Of a DNA stretch of 64,000 bases, positions 34,466 to 44,145 are shown one piece after another. The notes under the pieces are model-generated. The model searched no databases. It was given only the letters and a program-made list of their open reading frames with translations, and was not told where the DNA came from. The translations under genes were made by a program, and so were the position numbers. Every line of letters begins with the position of its first letter. Position 1 is the first letter of the stretch. This DNA comes from Clostridium sp. JN-1. GTDB taxonomy: Bacteria; Bacillota; Clostridia; Clostridiales; Clostridiaceae. Location: contig NZ_CP033465.1 in assembly GCF_003718715.1 (NCBI RefSeq), positions 1,612,001 to 1,676,000 of the forward strand. Reading direction: 5' to 3'.

Positions 34466-35434
34466 TTATGCACTTTCTACTTTGCCAGCATTTGGTGCTG
34501 TTTTTCCATTACCCCACTTTTTAACTGCAGCAGATGTTATTATCGGACATAAAATTGCAGTAATTACCGCTGAGGCAGCAAGGGCCGTAGTTGCAGCTCC
34601 AACTTGACTCGATAAACTTGGTATTGCCTGAGCTACAATTGCAGGAACTGCTACAGCACTACTAGCAGATGAGCAGTTTGCAGCAGCTGCATATCCTGGA
34701 CGGCGAAGTATAAATTTGTCGGCAGGAACTAAGAATATGAATGACAATACAATAACTAATATTCCTAGTAAAAGACCTACAGGTCCGCCTTTAATTATGT
34801 TTACAATATTCAATGCGCTTCCAACAGAGAATCCTATAAATGGAAGTGTAAACATGATTCCAGGTTTTAAAAAGTTTCTTATATCTTCATCAAGATTTCC
34901 TAGTATAAAGCCTACAATCATTGTTGCAACTGATGCAAGTATAGCAATTGGCTTAAATCCGCCGCCTGCAGCTCCTAATCCAAGCAGTGTGAAAAGAGGA
35001 CCAGCAGTAAGACCTAATAATGATTGAGCACCCATATCGTACTCATCTCCAATTTCAGGCATAAGCCCAAGATATATACCGCAGTTATCACTTGTAACAG
35101 CTGCTAAAAGCATCAAAGGTGTAATACCTAAAAGACCATCATTTCCAAACATTTTTACTACAATCATGGCTGGAATAAAACCTGCAAGAAATTTTGCAGT
35201 TGTAAGTACTGCTCCACGTTTTAATGATTCTGCAACACCTTTAGGGTTTATCTGTGCACCTACACATAGTAAGTTACAACCTATGAATGCTAAAGCACCA
35301 GTGGAAAAAGTTGCTGTAGCAATTCCACCAATTTTTAATATTTGAGGAAAACATGTATTTATTATTGCTGCGAGAAATAGCGGCACAATCATTAATCCAC
35401 CTGGGACTTTTTGAACAGTTTTTAAAATTTTCAT
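34466..35434 (-). CDS. KdgT-family permease (putative 2-hydroxyacid transporter)
   Basis: A 322-residue membrane protein of the 2-keto-3-deoxygluconate permease (KdgT) family. It has about ten helices and conserved segments VQKVPGGLMIVPLFLAAI, GCNLLCVGAQINPKG and LAAVTSDNCGIYLGLMPEIG. KdgT members import sugar-derived hydroxy/keto acids with protons. Here the gene follows the racemase by 11 bp, so I infer uptake of the 2-hydroxyacid degraded by the operon. ATG 35434 is chosen because AAGGAGGAGTGCAA precedes it; the earlier GTG overlaps the ribosome binding site. Confidence 0.85.
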   Translation of the reverse strand: MKILKTVQKVPGGLMIVPLFLAAIINTCFPQILKIGGIATATFSTGALAFIGCNLLCVGAQINPKGVAESLKRGAVLTTAKFLAGFIPAMIVVKMFGNDGLLGITPLMLLAAVTSDNCGIYLGLMPEIGDEYDMGAQSLLGLTAGPLFTLLGLGAAGGGFKPIAILASVATMIVGFILGNLDEDIRNFLKPGIMFTLPFIGFSVGSALNIVNIIKGGPVGLLLGILVIVLSFIFLVPADKFILRRPGYAAAANCSSASSAVAVPAIVAQAIPSLSSQVGAATTALAASAVITAILCPIITSAAVKKWGNGKTAPNAGKVESA

Positions 35435-35451
35435 TTGCACTCCTCCTTATA

Positions 35452-36744
35452 TTAGATCATAAATCCATCTTTATCAAATTTAATATCTTTTGGTTCACTT
35501 AAAATTTCAACATCTTCTCTATCCTTCAATTCATCATAATAGCTTTCTGAAACTTCTATTACATCCATTGTTGATGAATTCTTTATATGTGCTACTTTTA
35601 CCTTATCAAAATCTATACCATTACAAGTTCTAATAGCAAGTAAAAGTGCATTTCTGTCATTATTTGCATACATTGGAATACGTCCGCCATTTAACATTGT
35701 AGCAGTTGATACATTAATCCAAGTAGATTCATAATCAACATCACATACACATCTTCTAGTAGTAATATCTGCATGATTTAATCCGCATGCATTATGGTGT
35801 GTTTCCTTTGTAAGACCTCTTATAAAAAGCTTTTTTAAATCAAGAATATCTTCAAATCCATGAGAGTTACTTCTTCCAACAACATTAGGATCAAATCCAT
35901 TTCCACTGATATTCTTACCAATTTCATCAATTATAAGTACATCTATAGATGGCATTTTGAATTTTGCAATTTTCTTCTTTGCTATTTCAAGTAGTGCTGC
36001 ATCTCTTTCAAGGATATGATCTTTTTCCATAACTTCTAAATTACCTATTTCATCATAGGCATTCTGAACAATTCCTACACCAAAAGCAACAGGAGCATTC
36101 TTTAAAAATACATCACAAACTTGAGGGATTCTTTCTGGGAATGAAGCAAATCCTTTCATATGAAACATAGAAGCTCCTTTATGTTTTGCCAAACCAATAG
36201 CCATCATCTTAGCCATACCGCTTTCATGTTTTCCCCTAAAATCTGTATGTGGTTTTACTTTATTAAGTACAACAATACCATCCGACTCATATGCATTTTT
36301 ATCACAGTAAACTGGAGTCTTATCAGGTAATTCTCCTATCTTTACAACTTCCATAGAAGATAGTATAGGAACACCCATTGATTCTTCTGTAATATTATAT
36401 GATGCTATGAAATCTTTTTGGCCTTCTGCAGTTCCACCAGCATGGCTTCCCATTGCAGGAATAATAAAAGGATTGGCTCCCCATTCTTTTAATTTTTTAA
36501 CGATGGTTCCTATAATTATATCTAAATCAGGAATACCTCTACTTCCGGCAGTAATACAAATCCTTTTTCCTTTAAAAGCATCTTTATGAGAAAGGTTATT
36601 TTCCATTTCTTTCTCTACCCATCCTTTTAAATCTTCAATTTTGAATGGATCATAAATCTGCTTTATCTTCATCATTTTAGGTATCTTTATATTTTCCATT
36701 CCTTCAACTTTGACATTCATTTCAGGAAAATCAATAAATTTCAT
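35452..36744 (-). CDS. larA: LarA-family nickel-dependent 2-hydroxyacid racemase
   Basis: A 430-residue LarA homologue (DUF2088 superfamily). It has a Gly/His motif, AMGSHAGGTAEGQ (residues about 107-119). The segment VKPHTDFRGKHESGMAKMMAIGLAKHKGA holds the His and Lys positions expected to bind the nickel-pincer cofactor. The sequence differs from bona fide lactate racemase, so the substrate may be another 2-hydroxyacid, for example an aryl- or alkyl-lactate. Related LarA homologues include malate and phenyllactate racemases. The start ATG 36744 follows GGAGGTTGAGTTTAGT. Its cofactor genes are in the same operon. Confidence 0.88.
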   Translation of the reverse strand: MKFIDFPEMNVKVEGMENIKIPKMMKIKQIYDPFKIEDLKGWVEKEMENNLSHKDAFKGKRICITAGSRGIPDLDIIIGTIVKKLKEWGANPFIIPAMGSHAGGTAEGQKDFIASYNITEESMGVPILSSMEVVKIGELPDKTPVYCDKNAYESDGIVVLNKVKPHTDFRGKHESGMAKMMAIGLAKHKGASMFHMKGFASFPERIPQVCDVFLKNAPVAFGVGIVQNAYDEIGNLEVMEKDHILERDAALLEIAKKKIAKFKMPSIDVLIIDEIGKNISGNGFDPNVVGRSNSHGFEDILDLKKLFIRGLTKETHHNACGLNHADITTRRCVCDVDYESTWINVSTATMLNGGRIPMYANNDRNALLLAIRTCNGIDFDKVKVAHIKNSSTMDVIEVSESYYDELKDREDVEILSEPKDIKFDKDGFMI

Positions 36745-36888
36745 ACTAAACTCAACCTCCAATTTTATATTTTTCATACCAGTATATATCATAAAAACTT
36801 TATTTATATGATAATATACTGGCATGAAATTTCACACAAATTAAAATTGATATTGATAAATCGCTGCAAAAGCGATTAAATCTTTACG

Positions 36889-38118
36889 TTATTTTCCAAT
36901 ATAAAGTGACTTATCATCAATTAGTTTATTAATTTGCTCATCTGTATATCCAATTTCCTTTAAAACATCTTTACCTTGTTCACCAATCATTGGTCCGCGT
37001 GCATAATCTGGTTCTCCCATTTCAGCAAAGTTTACAGGTGGTCTAACAAGTGTTCTTGTATTACCATTATCATATTTCATGCTGTAGAAACATTCATTAG
37101 CCCATGCTTGTTTATCTTCTAAAATTTCTTCCCATGATTGTGCAAGAGCAAAAGGAATATCTGCTTTTGTTAATCTTTCGCTGCATTCTTCAACAGTCAT
37201 AGTTCTCATAGCTGCCATTACGATGTCATAAACTTCATATCCTACTCCAGCTTTTTGTACGTTCTGAATTGGGAAATACTTTTCAGAATCAATTAAATCA
37301 TCTCTACCAATTGCAGCCATAAGTTTCTTATAGTAAGTATTGTAATCAGGTGTACATGTTTGTATATACCTTCCATCCTTTGTTTCCCATGCAGCAAGAA
37401 GTGGATTATTTCCATTACGAACATTTATAGGATATGGAGTTCCTACATCTTTGTATTGTGCAGCTTGAACCATCATTCCCATATTGAATACAGCAGTTTG
37501 AAACAAGCCTGTAGTAACTTTTTCTCCTATTCCCTTAGTTTTTGCTTGATATAGGGCAGCTAAAATACCAGCTGCAAGATTCATACCTACATTGTGATCT
37601 CCTAAACCAGGTACAACATTCATAGGAACAGAACCCTTTTGACGTAATGTTTCAAGATAACCACCTCTTGCAAAGAATGCAGTAAAGTCAAATCCTGGTA
37701 AATCTTTGTCAGGACCATATTCTCCATAACCTGTACACATTGCATAAACTAACTTAGGATATCTTCCTTTTAAACTTTCATAATCTAATCCAGCACGCTG
37801 TAAAGCTTGAACTCTCCAGTTTGTAATAAGTATATCTGCTGTATCTAATAGTTTAAAGAAAGCTTCTTTTCCTTCTGGAGTTTTCATATTTAAAGAAATA
37901 CAGCGTTTATTAGCATTTTCAAGATCCCACGTAGTATTTTCATGCATATCTAAAGGTCTTCCTTCACTTGGTGCTGTATAACGAAGAGGATCTCCTTTAG
38001 GACTCTCTATCTTTATAACATCTGCACCTAAATCTGCAAGAAAACGTCCTGCAGTTGCAGCAGCTATAAAGTTTGCTAATTCAACAACTTTTACACCTTC
38101 TAATGGTTTGTTACTCAT
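36889..38118 (-). CDS. Family III CoA transferase (HadA/FldA-like)
   Basis: A 409-residue CaiB/BaiF-type CoA transferase. It has KVVELANFIAAATAGRFLADLGADVIKIE at the N-terminus, DLENANKRCISLNMKT, and GFDFTAFFARGG containing the probable catalytic Asp. These motifs resemble the CoA transferases of hydroxyisocaproate (HadA) and phenyllactate (FldA) metabolism. It would move CoA from an acyl- or enoyl-CoA product to the incoming (R)-2-hydroxyacid. It lies between etfA and larA, 144 bp before the racemase start. Confidence 0.9.
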   Translation of the reverse strand: MSNKPLEGVKVVELANFIAAATAGRFLADLGADVIKIESPKGDPLRYTAPSEGRPLDMHENTTWDLENANKRCISLNMKTPEGKEAFFKLLDTADILITNWRVQALQRAGLDYESLKGRYPKLVYAMCTGYGEYGPDKDLPGFDFTAFFARGGYLETLRQKGSVPMNVVPGLGDHNVGMNLAAGILAALYQAKTKGIGEKVTTGLFQTAVFNMGMMVQAAQYKDVGTPYPINVRNGNNPLLAAWETKDGRYIQTCTPDYNTYYKKLMAAIGRDDLIDSEKYFPIQNVQKAGVGYEVYDIVMAAMRTMTVEECSERLTKADIPFALAQSWEEILEDKQAWANECFYSMKYDNGNTRTLVRPPVNFAEMGEPDYARGPMIGEQGKDVLKEIGYTDEQINKLIDDKSLYIGK

Positions 38119-38184
38119 AATTAATTCCTCCTGACTATTATTAGATAAATTTTATTGAAATTGATTAATAAAAACGTGTCTTAA

Positions 38185-39366
38185 TTACTTTTCCAACTGT
38201 TCTAGTATTTCAGGAATTACCTGATATAAGTCGCCAACAATACCATAATCAGCTACTTCGAAAATAGGAGCGCTTTCATTTTTATTGATAGCAACAATAT
38301 AATCAGAATCTTGCATACCTGATAGATGCTGAATAGCACCAGAAATACCACAAGCAAAATATATTTTAGGTTTTACTGTTGTACCTGTCTGACCTACTTG
38401 ATAAGAATGATCAATCCATCCTGCATCTACACATGCCCTTGAAGCAGCAATAGTTCCACCTAATTTATCTGCTAATTTTTTTAAAAGTTCAAATCCTTCT
38501 TGTTTTCCAAGTCCCATACCACCTGCAACAATTATCTCTGCATCTGTTAATGAAACCATATCTCCTGCTTTTTTTACGATGTCAAGAACTTTTGTTCTAA
38601 TGTCGCCTGCTTTGAATTCTACATTTAATTTTACAATTTCACCTTTACGGCCTTCTTTATAAGCAGCCTTATCCATAACACCTGGTCTTACTGTAGACAT
38701 CTGAGGACGATTATTTGGACAAACAATAGTAGCCATAAGATTTCCACCAAAAGCTGGTCTAGTCTGTTTAATCTTTTTATCTTCTGGATCAATTTCAAGT
38801 CTAGTACAATCAGCTGTTAATCCAGTATTACATTTTACAGCTAGACATGGACCTAAATCACGTCCTATATGAGTAGCTCCTAATAATACAATTTCAGGTT
38901 TGTATGTAGAAATTGCTTCAAAAATTACTTTTGAATAAGCATCAGTACGATAGTTTTCTAATTCTGGGTCATCAGCTGCATAAACTTTATCAGCACCATA
39001 AGCAAATAGTTGATCTGCTAATCCACTTACGTTGTTTCCACATAAAACTGCACAAAGTTCAGTACCAACTTCTTTTGCTAATTTCTTACCTTCACCAAGT
39101 AATTCAATTACTACTGGCATAATTTTTCCTTCACGCTGCTCAGCAAATACCCAAACACCTTTATATGCACTTAAATCAACTGCTGCTTTCTTTTCTTCCA
39201 CTTTTTCAATTGCTCCAAATGGACAGTTCTTTACACAAACTCCGCATCCAGTACATGAGCCGCCAATGTCAGCAACTTTATTTTGAATAGTTATTGCACT
39301 AAAAGGACAGTTTTTTACACATTTAGCACAACCTTTGCATTTTTCCTTTAAAACTTTTACAGCCAT
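38185..39366 (-). CDS. etfA: Electron transfer flavoprotein alpha subunit with N-terminal ferredoxin domain
   Basis: A 393-residue EtfA with an extra N-terminal 2[4Fe-4S] domain ([16 protein letters not shown] and [16 protein letters not shown], residues about 10-52). The usual EtfA domains follow, ending with the FAD-binding [20 protein letters not shown] and [15 protein letters not shown]. Ferredoxin-fused EtfA is known from the caffeyl-CoA reductase complex of Acetobacterium woodii, a bifurcating enzyme. This suggests that the partner acyl-CoA dehydrogenase couples NADH oxidation to ferredoxin reduction. Forms a heterodimer with the adjacent EtfB. Confidence 0.93.
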   Translation of the reverse strand: MAVKVLKEKCKGCAKCVKNCPFSAITIQNKVADIGGSCTGCGVCVKNCPFGAIEKVEEKKAAVDLSAYKGVWVFAEQREGKIMPVVIELLGEGKKLAKEVGTELCAVLCGNNVSGLADQLFAYGADKVYAADDPELENYRTDAYSKVIFEAISTYKPEIVLLGATHIGRDLGPCLAVKCNTGLTADCTRLEIDPEDKKIKQTRPAFGGNLMATIVCPNNRPQMSTVRPGVMDKAAYKEGRKGEIVKLNVEFKAGDIRTKVLDIVKKAGDMVSLTDAEIIVAGGMGLGKQEGFELLKKLADKLGGTIAASRACVDAGWIDHSYQVGQTGTTVKPKIYFACGISGAIQHLSGMQDSDYIVAINKNESAPIFEVADYGIVGDLYQVIPEILEQLEK

Positions 39367-39381
39367 TTCAACCCGCCCTTT

Positions 39382-40167
39382 CTATAATACATGTTTTTCT
39401 TCAAGTCTAGAAATAAGAGTAGCTGCCATTTCACTAACAGAGCCTTTTAACATTTCACCTTTTCCTTTTGGTGGTGGTGTAAATGAACGGAATACTTGTG
39501 TTGGTGATGCATTTAAACCGCAGTCTTTAGGGTCTAATTCTACATCTGCATGATTCCATACAGTAACTTCTTTTTTATAAGCATCAACAATACCGTAAAT
39601 GCTCATGTATCTTGGCTCATTTAATTCTTTTACAGCTGTTAACAAGCAAGGAGTTTGTGCTTCAACAACTTCATATCCATCTTCCATTTGTCTTTGAACA
39701 ACTACTTTATCTCCTTCAAGTTTTACATCTTGTACATAAGTAACTACTGGTAATCCGAGTCTTTGTGCTACTTGTGGTCCAACCTGTGCAGTATCACCAT
39801 CGATAGCTTGTCTTCCAGCAAAAATAATATCTACTTTGCCAACCTTTTTTATGCCAGCTGCAATAGTTGTAGATGTTGCACAAGTATCAGCTCCACCAAA
39901 TGCACGGTCACTTAATAGATATGCCTCATCTGCTCCCATAGCTAAACATTCACGTAATACAACAGTTGCTTGTGGTGGTCCCATAGTTAACACAGCTACT
40001 GTTGCATCAGGATTACTATCTTTTATAGCAAGTGCAGCTTCCAATGCATTAGCATCGTCGGGATTTAAAATACTAGGAACTCCATCTCTTATCAATGTAC
40101 CTTTTACTGGATCGATTTTTACTTCGTTTGTATCAGGTACTTGTTTTACACATACTAAAATTTTCAT
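39382..40167 (-). CDS. etfB: Electron transfer flavoprotein beta subunit
   Basis: A 261-residue EtfB with the N-terminal MKILVCVKQVPDTNEVKIDP. It also has DPDDANALEAAL-type residues (NPDDANALEAALAIKD) and the nucleotide-binding DIIFAGRQAIDGDTAQVGPQ. In bifurcating Etf complexes the beta subunit holds the electron-bifurcating FAD. It is placed between the acyl-CoA dehydrogenase and EtfA with 14-18 bp gaps. Confidence 0.93.
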   Translation of the reverse strand: MKILVCVKQVPDTNEVKIDPVKGTLIRDGVPSILNPDDANALEAALAIKDSNPDATVAVLTMGPPQATVVLRECLAMGADEAYLLSDRAFGGADTCATSTTIAAGIKKVGKVDIIFAGRQAIDGDTAQVGPQVAQRLGLPVVTYVQDVKLEGDKVVVQRQMEDGYEVVEAQTPCLLTAVKELNEPRYMSIYGIVDAYKKEVTVWNHADVELDPKDCGLNASPTQVFRSFTPPPKGKGEMLKGSVSEMAATLISRLEEKHVL

Positions 40168-40185
40168 AAATTACAACTCTCCTTC

Positions 40186-41325
40186 CTACTTTTTTAATAG
40201 CTTTCTAGAAATTACTATCTGTTGTACCTGTGAGGTTCCTTCATAAATAGTAAATACTCTGCAGTCTCTATATAAACGTTCTACTTTATAATCTTTTATA
40301 AATCCATATCCACCATGAATCTGAACAGCTTTAGCACAAATTTCATTACAAACTTCTGCTGCATAATATTTAGCCATAGAAGAAGCCATAGATGCATCTT
40401 TATTTGTATCTTTCAAATAAGCAGCATCATAAACTAATTCTTTGGCAGCCTTTAACTTGGTTGCCATATCTGCAATCATAAAACCTATAGCCTGAAAATC
40501 TCCAATTCTTCTTCCAAATTGTTTTCTTTCCTTAGCATACTTTATAGATTCATCTAGAGCTGCCTGTGCTATACCAATTGCTTGGGCTGCTACACCAATA
40601 CGTCCTACATCAAGAGTTTTCATGGCATTTATAAATCCTTGATTTTCTTCTCCTAAAAGATTGCTCTTGTGTATTTTGACATTTTCTAGAATGATATCGC
40701 TAGTAGCACATCCAATGATACCCATCTTAGCTTCTGGTTTACCACAAGATACACCTTCCTGTTTCATATCAACGATAAAAGCAGAAATTCCTCTTGTCCC
40801 CTTGCTCATGTCTGTTTTTGCATATATTACAGCGTAATCTGCTAGAGGTGCCATTGTAATAAATGTCTTACGACCATTTAATATGTAATAATCTCCTTTT
40901 CTTACTGCTGTTGTAGTAAGTCCACCTGCATCAGATCCTGCTCCTGGTTCTGTAAGTGCAAATGAAAGCTTCTTTTTTCCTGTTATAACAGGTCTTAAAT
41001 ATTTTTCTTTCTGTTCGTCATTTCCAGATAATAATAATGGTCCTCCTGAAAGAGAATTTGGAGTTGAAACATAGAGGCTGGCAGCACCACTAACTCTTGT
41101 AACTTCTTCCATTACAATTACATATGCACGTGTATCTGCTCCTGCACCTCCTAATTCCTTTGGAACCTTTATTCCAAAGAAACCAGCTTTCGCCATCTTC
41201 TGTAAAATTTCTTCTGGGAATTCTCCTGTTGCTTCAACTTCATCCAAAATATCTGATGTCAATTCTTTTTCTGCAAAATCTCTTGCCAATTTTCTAATTA
41301 ACTCATGCTGTTCTGTTAAAATCAT
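40186..41325 (-). CDS. Acyl-CoA dehydrogenase (enoyl-CoA reductase)
   Basis: A 379-residue acyl-CoA dehydrogenase. It has LSFALTEPGAGSDAGGL, the FAD contact YILNGRKTFITMAPLADYAVIYAKT, KERKQFGRRIGDFQAIGFMIADMATKL and QIHGGYGFIKDYKVERLYRD. The C-terminal IYEGTSQVQQIVISRKLL marks the region of the catalytic Glu. With EtfBA it would reduce the 2-enoyl-CoA made by the dehydratase. The ATG overlaps the stop of the CoA ligase as ATGA. Similar gene sets occur for caffeate and aryl-lactate reduction. Confidence 0.92.
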   Translation of the reverse strand: MILTEQHELIRKLARDFAEKELTSDILDEVEATGEFPEEILQKMAKAGFFGIKVPKELGGAGADTRAYVIVMEEVTRVSGAASLYVSTPNSLSGGPLLLSGNDEQKEKYLRPVITGKKKLSFALTEPGAGSDAGGLTTTAVRKGDYYILNGRKTFITMAPLADYAVIYAKTDMSKGTRGISAFIVDMKQEGVSCGKPEAKMGIIGCATSDIILENVKIHKSNLLGEENQGFINAMKTLDVGRIGVAAQAIGIAQAALDESIKYAKERKQFGRRIGDFQAIGFMIADMATKLKAAKELVYDAAYLKDTNKDASMASSMAKYYAAEVCNEICAKAVQIHGGYGFIKDYKVERLYRDCRVFTIYEGTSQVQQIVISRKLLKK

Positions 41326-42920
41326 AAATTTTCCTCCTTACCTATTCTTAGTTGAATTTCTTCCTTTAACTGCTTCACATTAACTTTTCCATTAGAATTT
41401 AGTGGAAACTTCTCAAGGTTGTAAATATATTTTGGAATTTTATAATTAGCTAAGTATTTTTCTAAATATTCTTCTAAATTATTGATCTGCATTTCCGCAT
41501 CATCACTAACAATACATGCAGCTATTTCTTCTTGTACAACAGGTGCTGGTATTCCAAATACCTTTACTTGAAGAATATTAGGATATTTTATAATAACATC
41601 CTCAATTTCCTTTGGTGAGATGTTCTCCCCAGAACGTATTATAATTTCTTGTTTTCTTCCTGTAACATAAAGGTTTCCATCATTATCTACATACCCTATA
41701 TCATCTGTATAAAGCCATCCGTCCTTAAGTTTTTTTAAGTTTTGATCAGGTCTTTTATAATAGCCCTGCATTACATTGTATCCTTTAATGATGATTTCTC
41801 CAGTTTCATAAGGTTTTAATTCATGTTTGTCTTCTCCTGTGCTTACAATTTTAAGTTCTACATTGGGAAGCACTTTTCCAACAGAAACGCATTTAATATC
41901 AAGGGGATCATTATAGCCGTTAAAAGTAATACTTGGTGATGCTTCTGTTTGTCCATAAGACTGCTGTAATTTTTCAAAATTGAGTTCTCTACATATCTTT
42001 AAATAATCCTCTTTAAAAACTGTAGAACCGGCAATGATCCCCGACTTCAGAGATGACAAATCATATTTTTTTCTTTCCGAATTACTTAAGAGAGCTAAGA
42101 ACATAGTTGGAACTCCATTTAATATAGTAATCCTGTATTGATCAATACATTTTAGAACGTACGATGTATGAAATCCTGGTAATAAATACATACAAAATCC
42201 TTTATGCAAGCTTGCAAAAAAACTAACACTTAATCCAAAACAGTGGAACATAGGTAATGCTATACACATTCTATCTTCTTTAGTCCACCCCATTTGTTCT
42301 GCAGCTTCTCTGGATGTATTCATGAGTTGATAATGAGTAAGCATTACACCCTTAGGCATAGATGTTGTACCAGATGTAAATACCATACTTGCAATATCCT
42401 GCGGTGTAACTTTTCTCTCCGCTTCTCTTAGCCTTTCCATATCAGATAAGGTTAACTTTTCTAAAGCTTGAGTTTCGCCGCATTTACTAGACTTATTTTG
42501 TCCTATATATATATACTTCTTTATTTTTTCTATGTTTTTCTCCTTTAAACTAGCGACAACATCTTTGTGATTTTCATTTTTGCAAAAATCTCCATAGCAT
42601 ACATATTGTACATCTGAATATTCAAGAATTTGACTTAGCTCTCTTTCTTTATAATTAGGATTAATCAATACAGAAATAGCTCCAACTTTAGCCAGCGCTA
42701 AATAAGTAATTATCCAGTTAGGAGTATTAGTACTCCAAATAGCAACATGACTATTATATTCAATTCCGCAATCTAGAAATTTAATTGCAAATTTATTGGA
42801 AGTTTCATCTAGTTCTTTCCATGTATAAAATACATTTTCATACTCTATTGCATTTTCATCTGCCATAGTTTCCAGCTTATCCAATAAAACTTGTCCTATT
42901 GTTATATTTTTTAATTTCAT
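41322..42920 (-). CDS. Acyl-CoA synthetase (AMP-forming)
   Basis: A 532-residue member of the ANL superfamily. Motifs are MVFTSGTTSMPKGVMLTHYQ (P-loop), QSYGQTEASP, GWLYTDDIGYVDNDG and RKQEIIIRSGENISPKEIE, with the catalytic Lys region near NSNGKVNVKQLKEE. It activates an organic acid as the CoA thioester using ATP. In this operon it could prime the CoA-transferase cycle with the first acyl-CoA, as the caffeate-CoA ligase does in A. woodii. Acid specificity is unknown. Confidence 0.9.
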   Translation of the reverse strand: MKLKNITIGQVLLDKLETMADENAIEYENVFYTWKELDETSNKFAIKFLDCGIEYNSHVAIWSTNTPNWIITYLALAKVGAISVLINPNYKERELSQILEYSDVQYVCYGDFCKNENHKDVVASLKEKNIEKIKKYIYIGQNKSSKCGETQALEKLTLSDMERLREAERKVTPQDIASMVFTSGTTSMPKGVMLTHYQLMNTSREAAEQMGWTKEDRMCIALPMFHCFGLSVSFFASLHKGFCMYLLPGFHTSYVLKCIDQYRITILNGVPTMFLALLSNSERKKYDLSSLKSGIIAGSTVFKEDYLKICRELNFEKLQQSYGQTEASPSITFNGYNDPLDIKCVSVGKVLPNVELKIVSTGEDKHELKPYETGEIIIKGYNVMQGYYKRPDQNLKKLKDGWLYTDDIGYVDNDGNLYVTGRKQEIIIRSGENISPKEIEDVIIKYPNILQVKVFGIPAPVVQEEIAACIVSDDAEMQINNLEEYLEKYLANYKIPKYIYNLEKFPLNSNGKVNVKQLKEEIQLRIGKEENL

Positions 42921-43019
42921 ACATCAGTTCTTCCTTTTCTAATTGATATAAATACTATACTACAAGCGGCTATAAACATTCCGTTTGTCACTTAACAAAC
43001 ACATTTCATGAGTAAAATA

Positions 43020-44144
43020 CTAACCAATCATTTCTCCAAAAGTTTGAATTATTGTTTTAGCTTGTTCATAATTAACCATCTGTCTGTCAACTTCAATCAT
43101 AGTACTTGGGATATCTGCTGCATCAAGAGCTCTTTTTACGAAAACATAATCAAATTCTTCTGGATCACAGAATTTTGTCATAAAAATAATCACACCTTGT
43201 GCACCTGTACGTTTTACCAAATCTACAATATAATCAGCTCGCTTTTTATCGACATCATATAACACAGAGCAATTGTCCATTTCTGAAAACTTTTGACTTA
43301 GAGAATCTAATGATGATGCTTGAGGTTTAGCATCTACTCTATACTGACGGGATTCATGTGCAATATCATCAGCAACTATCTGCATATTATTGTCATCTAA
43401 AATCTTTAATAAGTTTTTGCTATCAGCCAAAATTCCTGATGTAACAACTTTGATTTTTTTACTTTCTACAGGCTTGCTTTCTTTTAATGCATCTATTAAT
43501 TTGTTTAACAACTTAGTATGTTCTTCTTTTGTAACAAAATATGCACTTTTAAATATGTCACTTCTTTGTGAAGCTGTTATATTAGGATACTTAATTAATA
43601 AATCACTAATCTTTCTCATTGCATTATTGTGTGCATTGTACACTTCAATAGATTTTTGTAATGCTTCTTCAGAAAAAGCTGCTCCTGTTGCTTTTTCAAG
43701 TTCTTTTATAACTTTTTCATATTCAGCTCTTGTGAATTTTCTTCCAACTTCATTTGCTCTGTTTTGTGGATAAGTCATTGGAATAAATGGAACATCTTTT
43801 ACAGCGTACTTCCAATTTTGTCCAAGACATTTTAATGAATCACAAAGAGAAGGAACAACAATAGCAGATACACCCTTATACGCACCTGTAATTCCTAATT
43901 CCAAAATGGATTGTAGAATACTACAGATAAATGCAGGAAAATACTTCTTTGCTTCTTTTATTTCAATATCTGCACCCCATACTCCCATAGGAACAATCCC
44001 CATAGAATGGATAATTTCTTCTGGTGTATATACAGGTGCACAGATAACTACCTTTTTACCCTCTTTAATATAAGATTTGAGCTGCTTATCCGGATTTGCA
44101 GCAATATCATGAAATTTTGTTAATAATTCATTCAATGCAGCCAT
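43020..44144 (-). CDS. 2-hydroxyacyl-CoA dehydratase, beta subunit (HadC/FldC-like)
   Basis: A 374-residue subunit of the oxygen-sensitive dehydratase family. It has APVYTPEEIIHSMGIVPMGVWGADIEIKEAKKYFPAF and the cluster-binding VPSLCDSLKCLGQNW. The tail contains IIFMTKFCDPEEFDYVFVKRALD. Length matches HadC and FldC (about 375). It binds one [4Fe-4S] cluster and, with the alpha subunit, dehydrates an (R)-2-hydroxyacyl-CoA through a ketyl radical. The ATG is coupled to the stop of the alpha-subunit gene. Confidence 0.92.
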   Translation of the reverse strand: MAALNELLTKFHDIAANPDKQLKSYIKEGKKVVICAPVYTPEEIIHSMGIVPMGVWGADIEIKEAKKYFPAFICSILQSILELGITGAYKGVSAIVVPSLCDSLKCLGQNWKYAVKDVPFIPMTYPQNRANEVGRKFTRAEYEKVIKELEKATGAAFSEEALQKSIEVYNAHNNAMRKISDLLIKYPNITASQRSDIFKSAYFVTKEEHTKLLNKLIDALKESKPVESKKIKVVTSGILADSKNLLKILDDNNMQIVADDIAHESRQYRVDAKPQASSLDSLSQKFSEMDNCSVLYDVDKKRADYIVDLVKRTGAQGVIIFMTKFCDPEEFDYVFVKRALDAADIPSTMIEVDRQMVNYEQAKTIIQTFGEMIG

Positions 44145-44145
44145 T

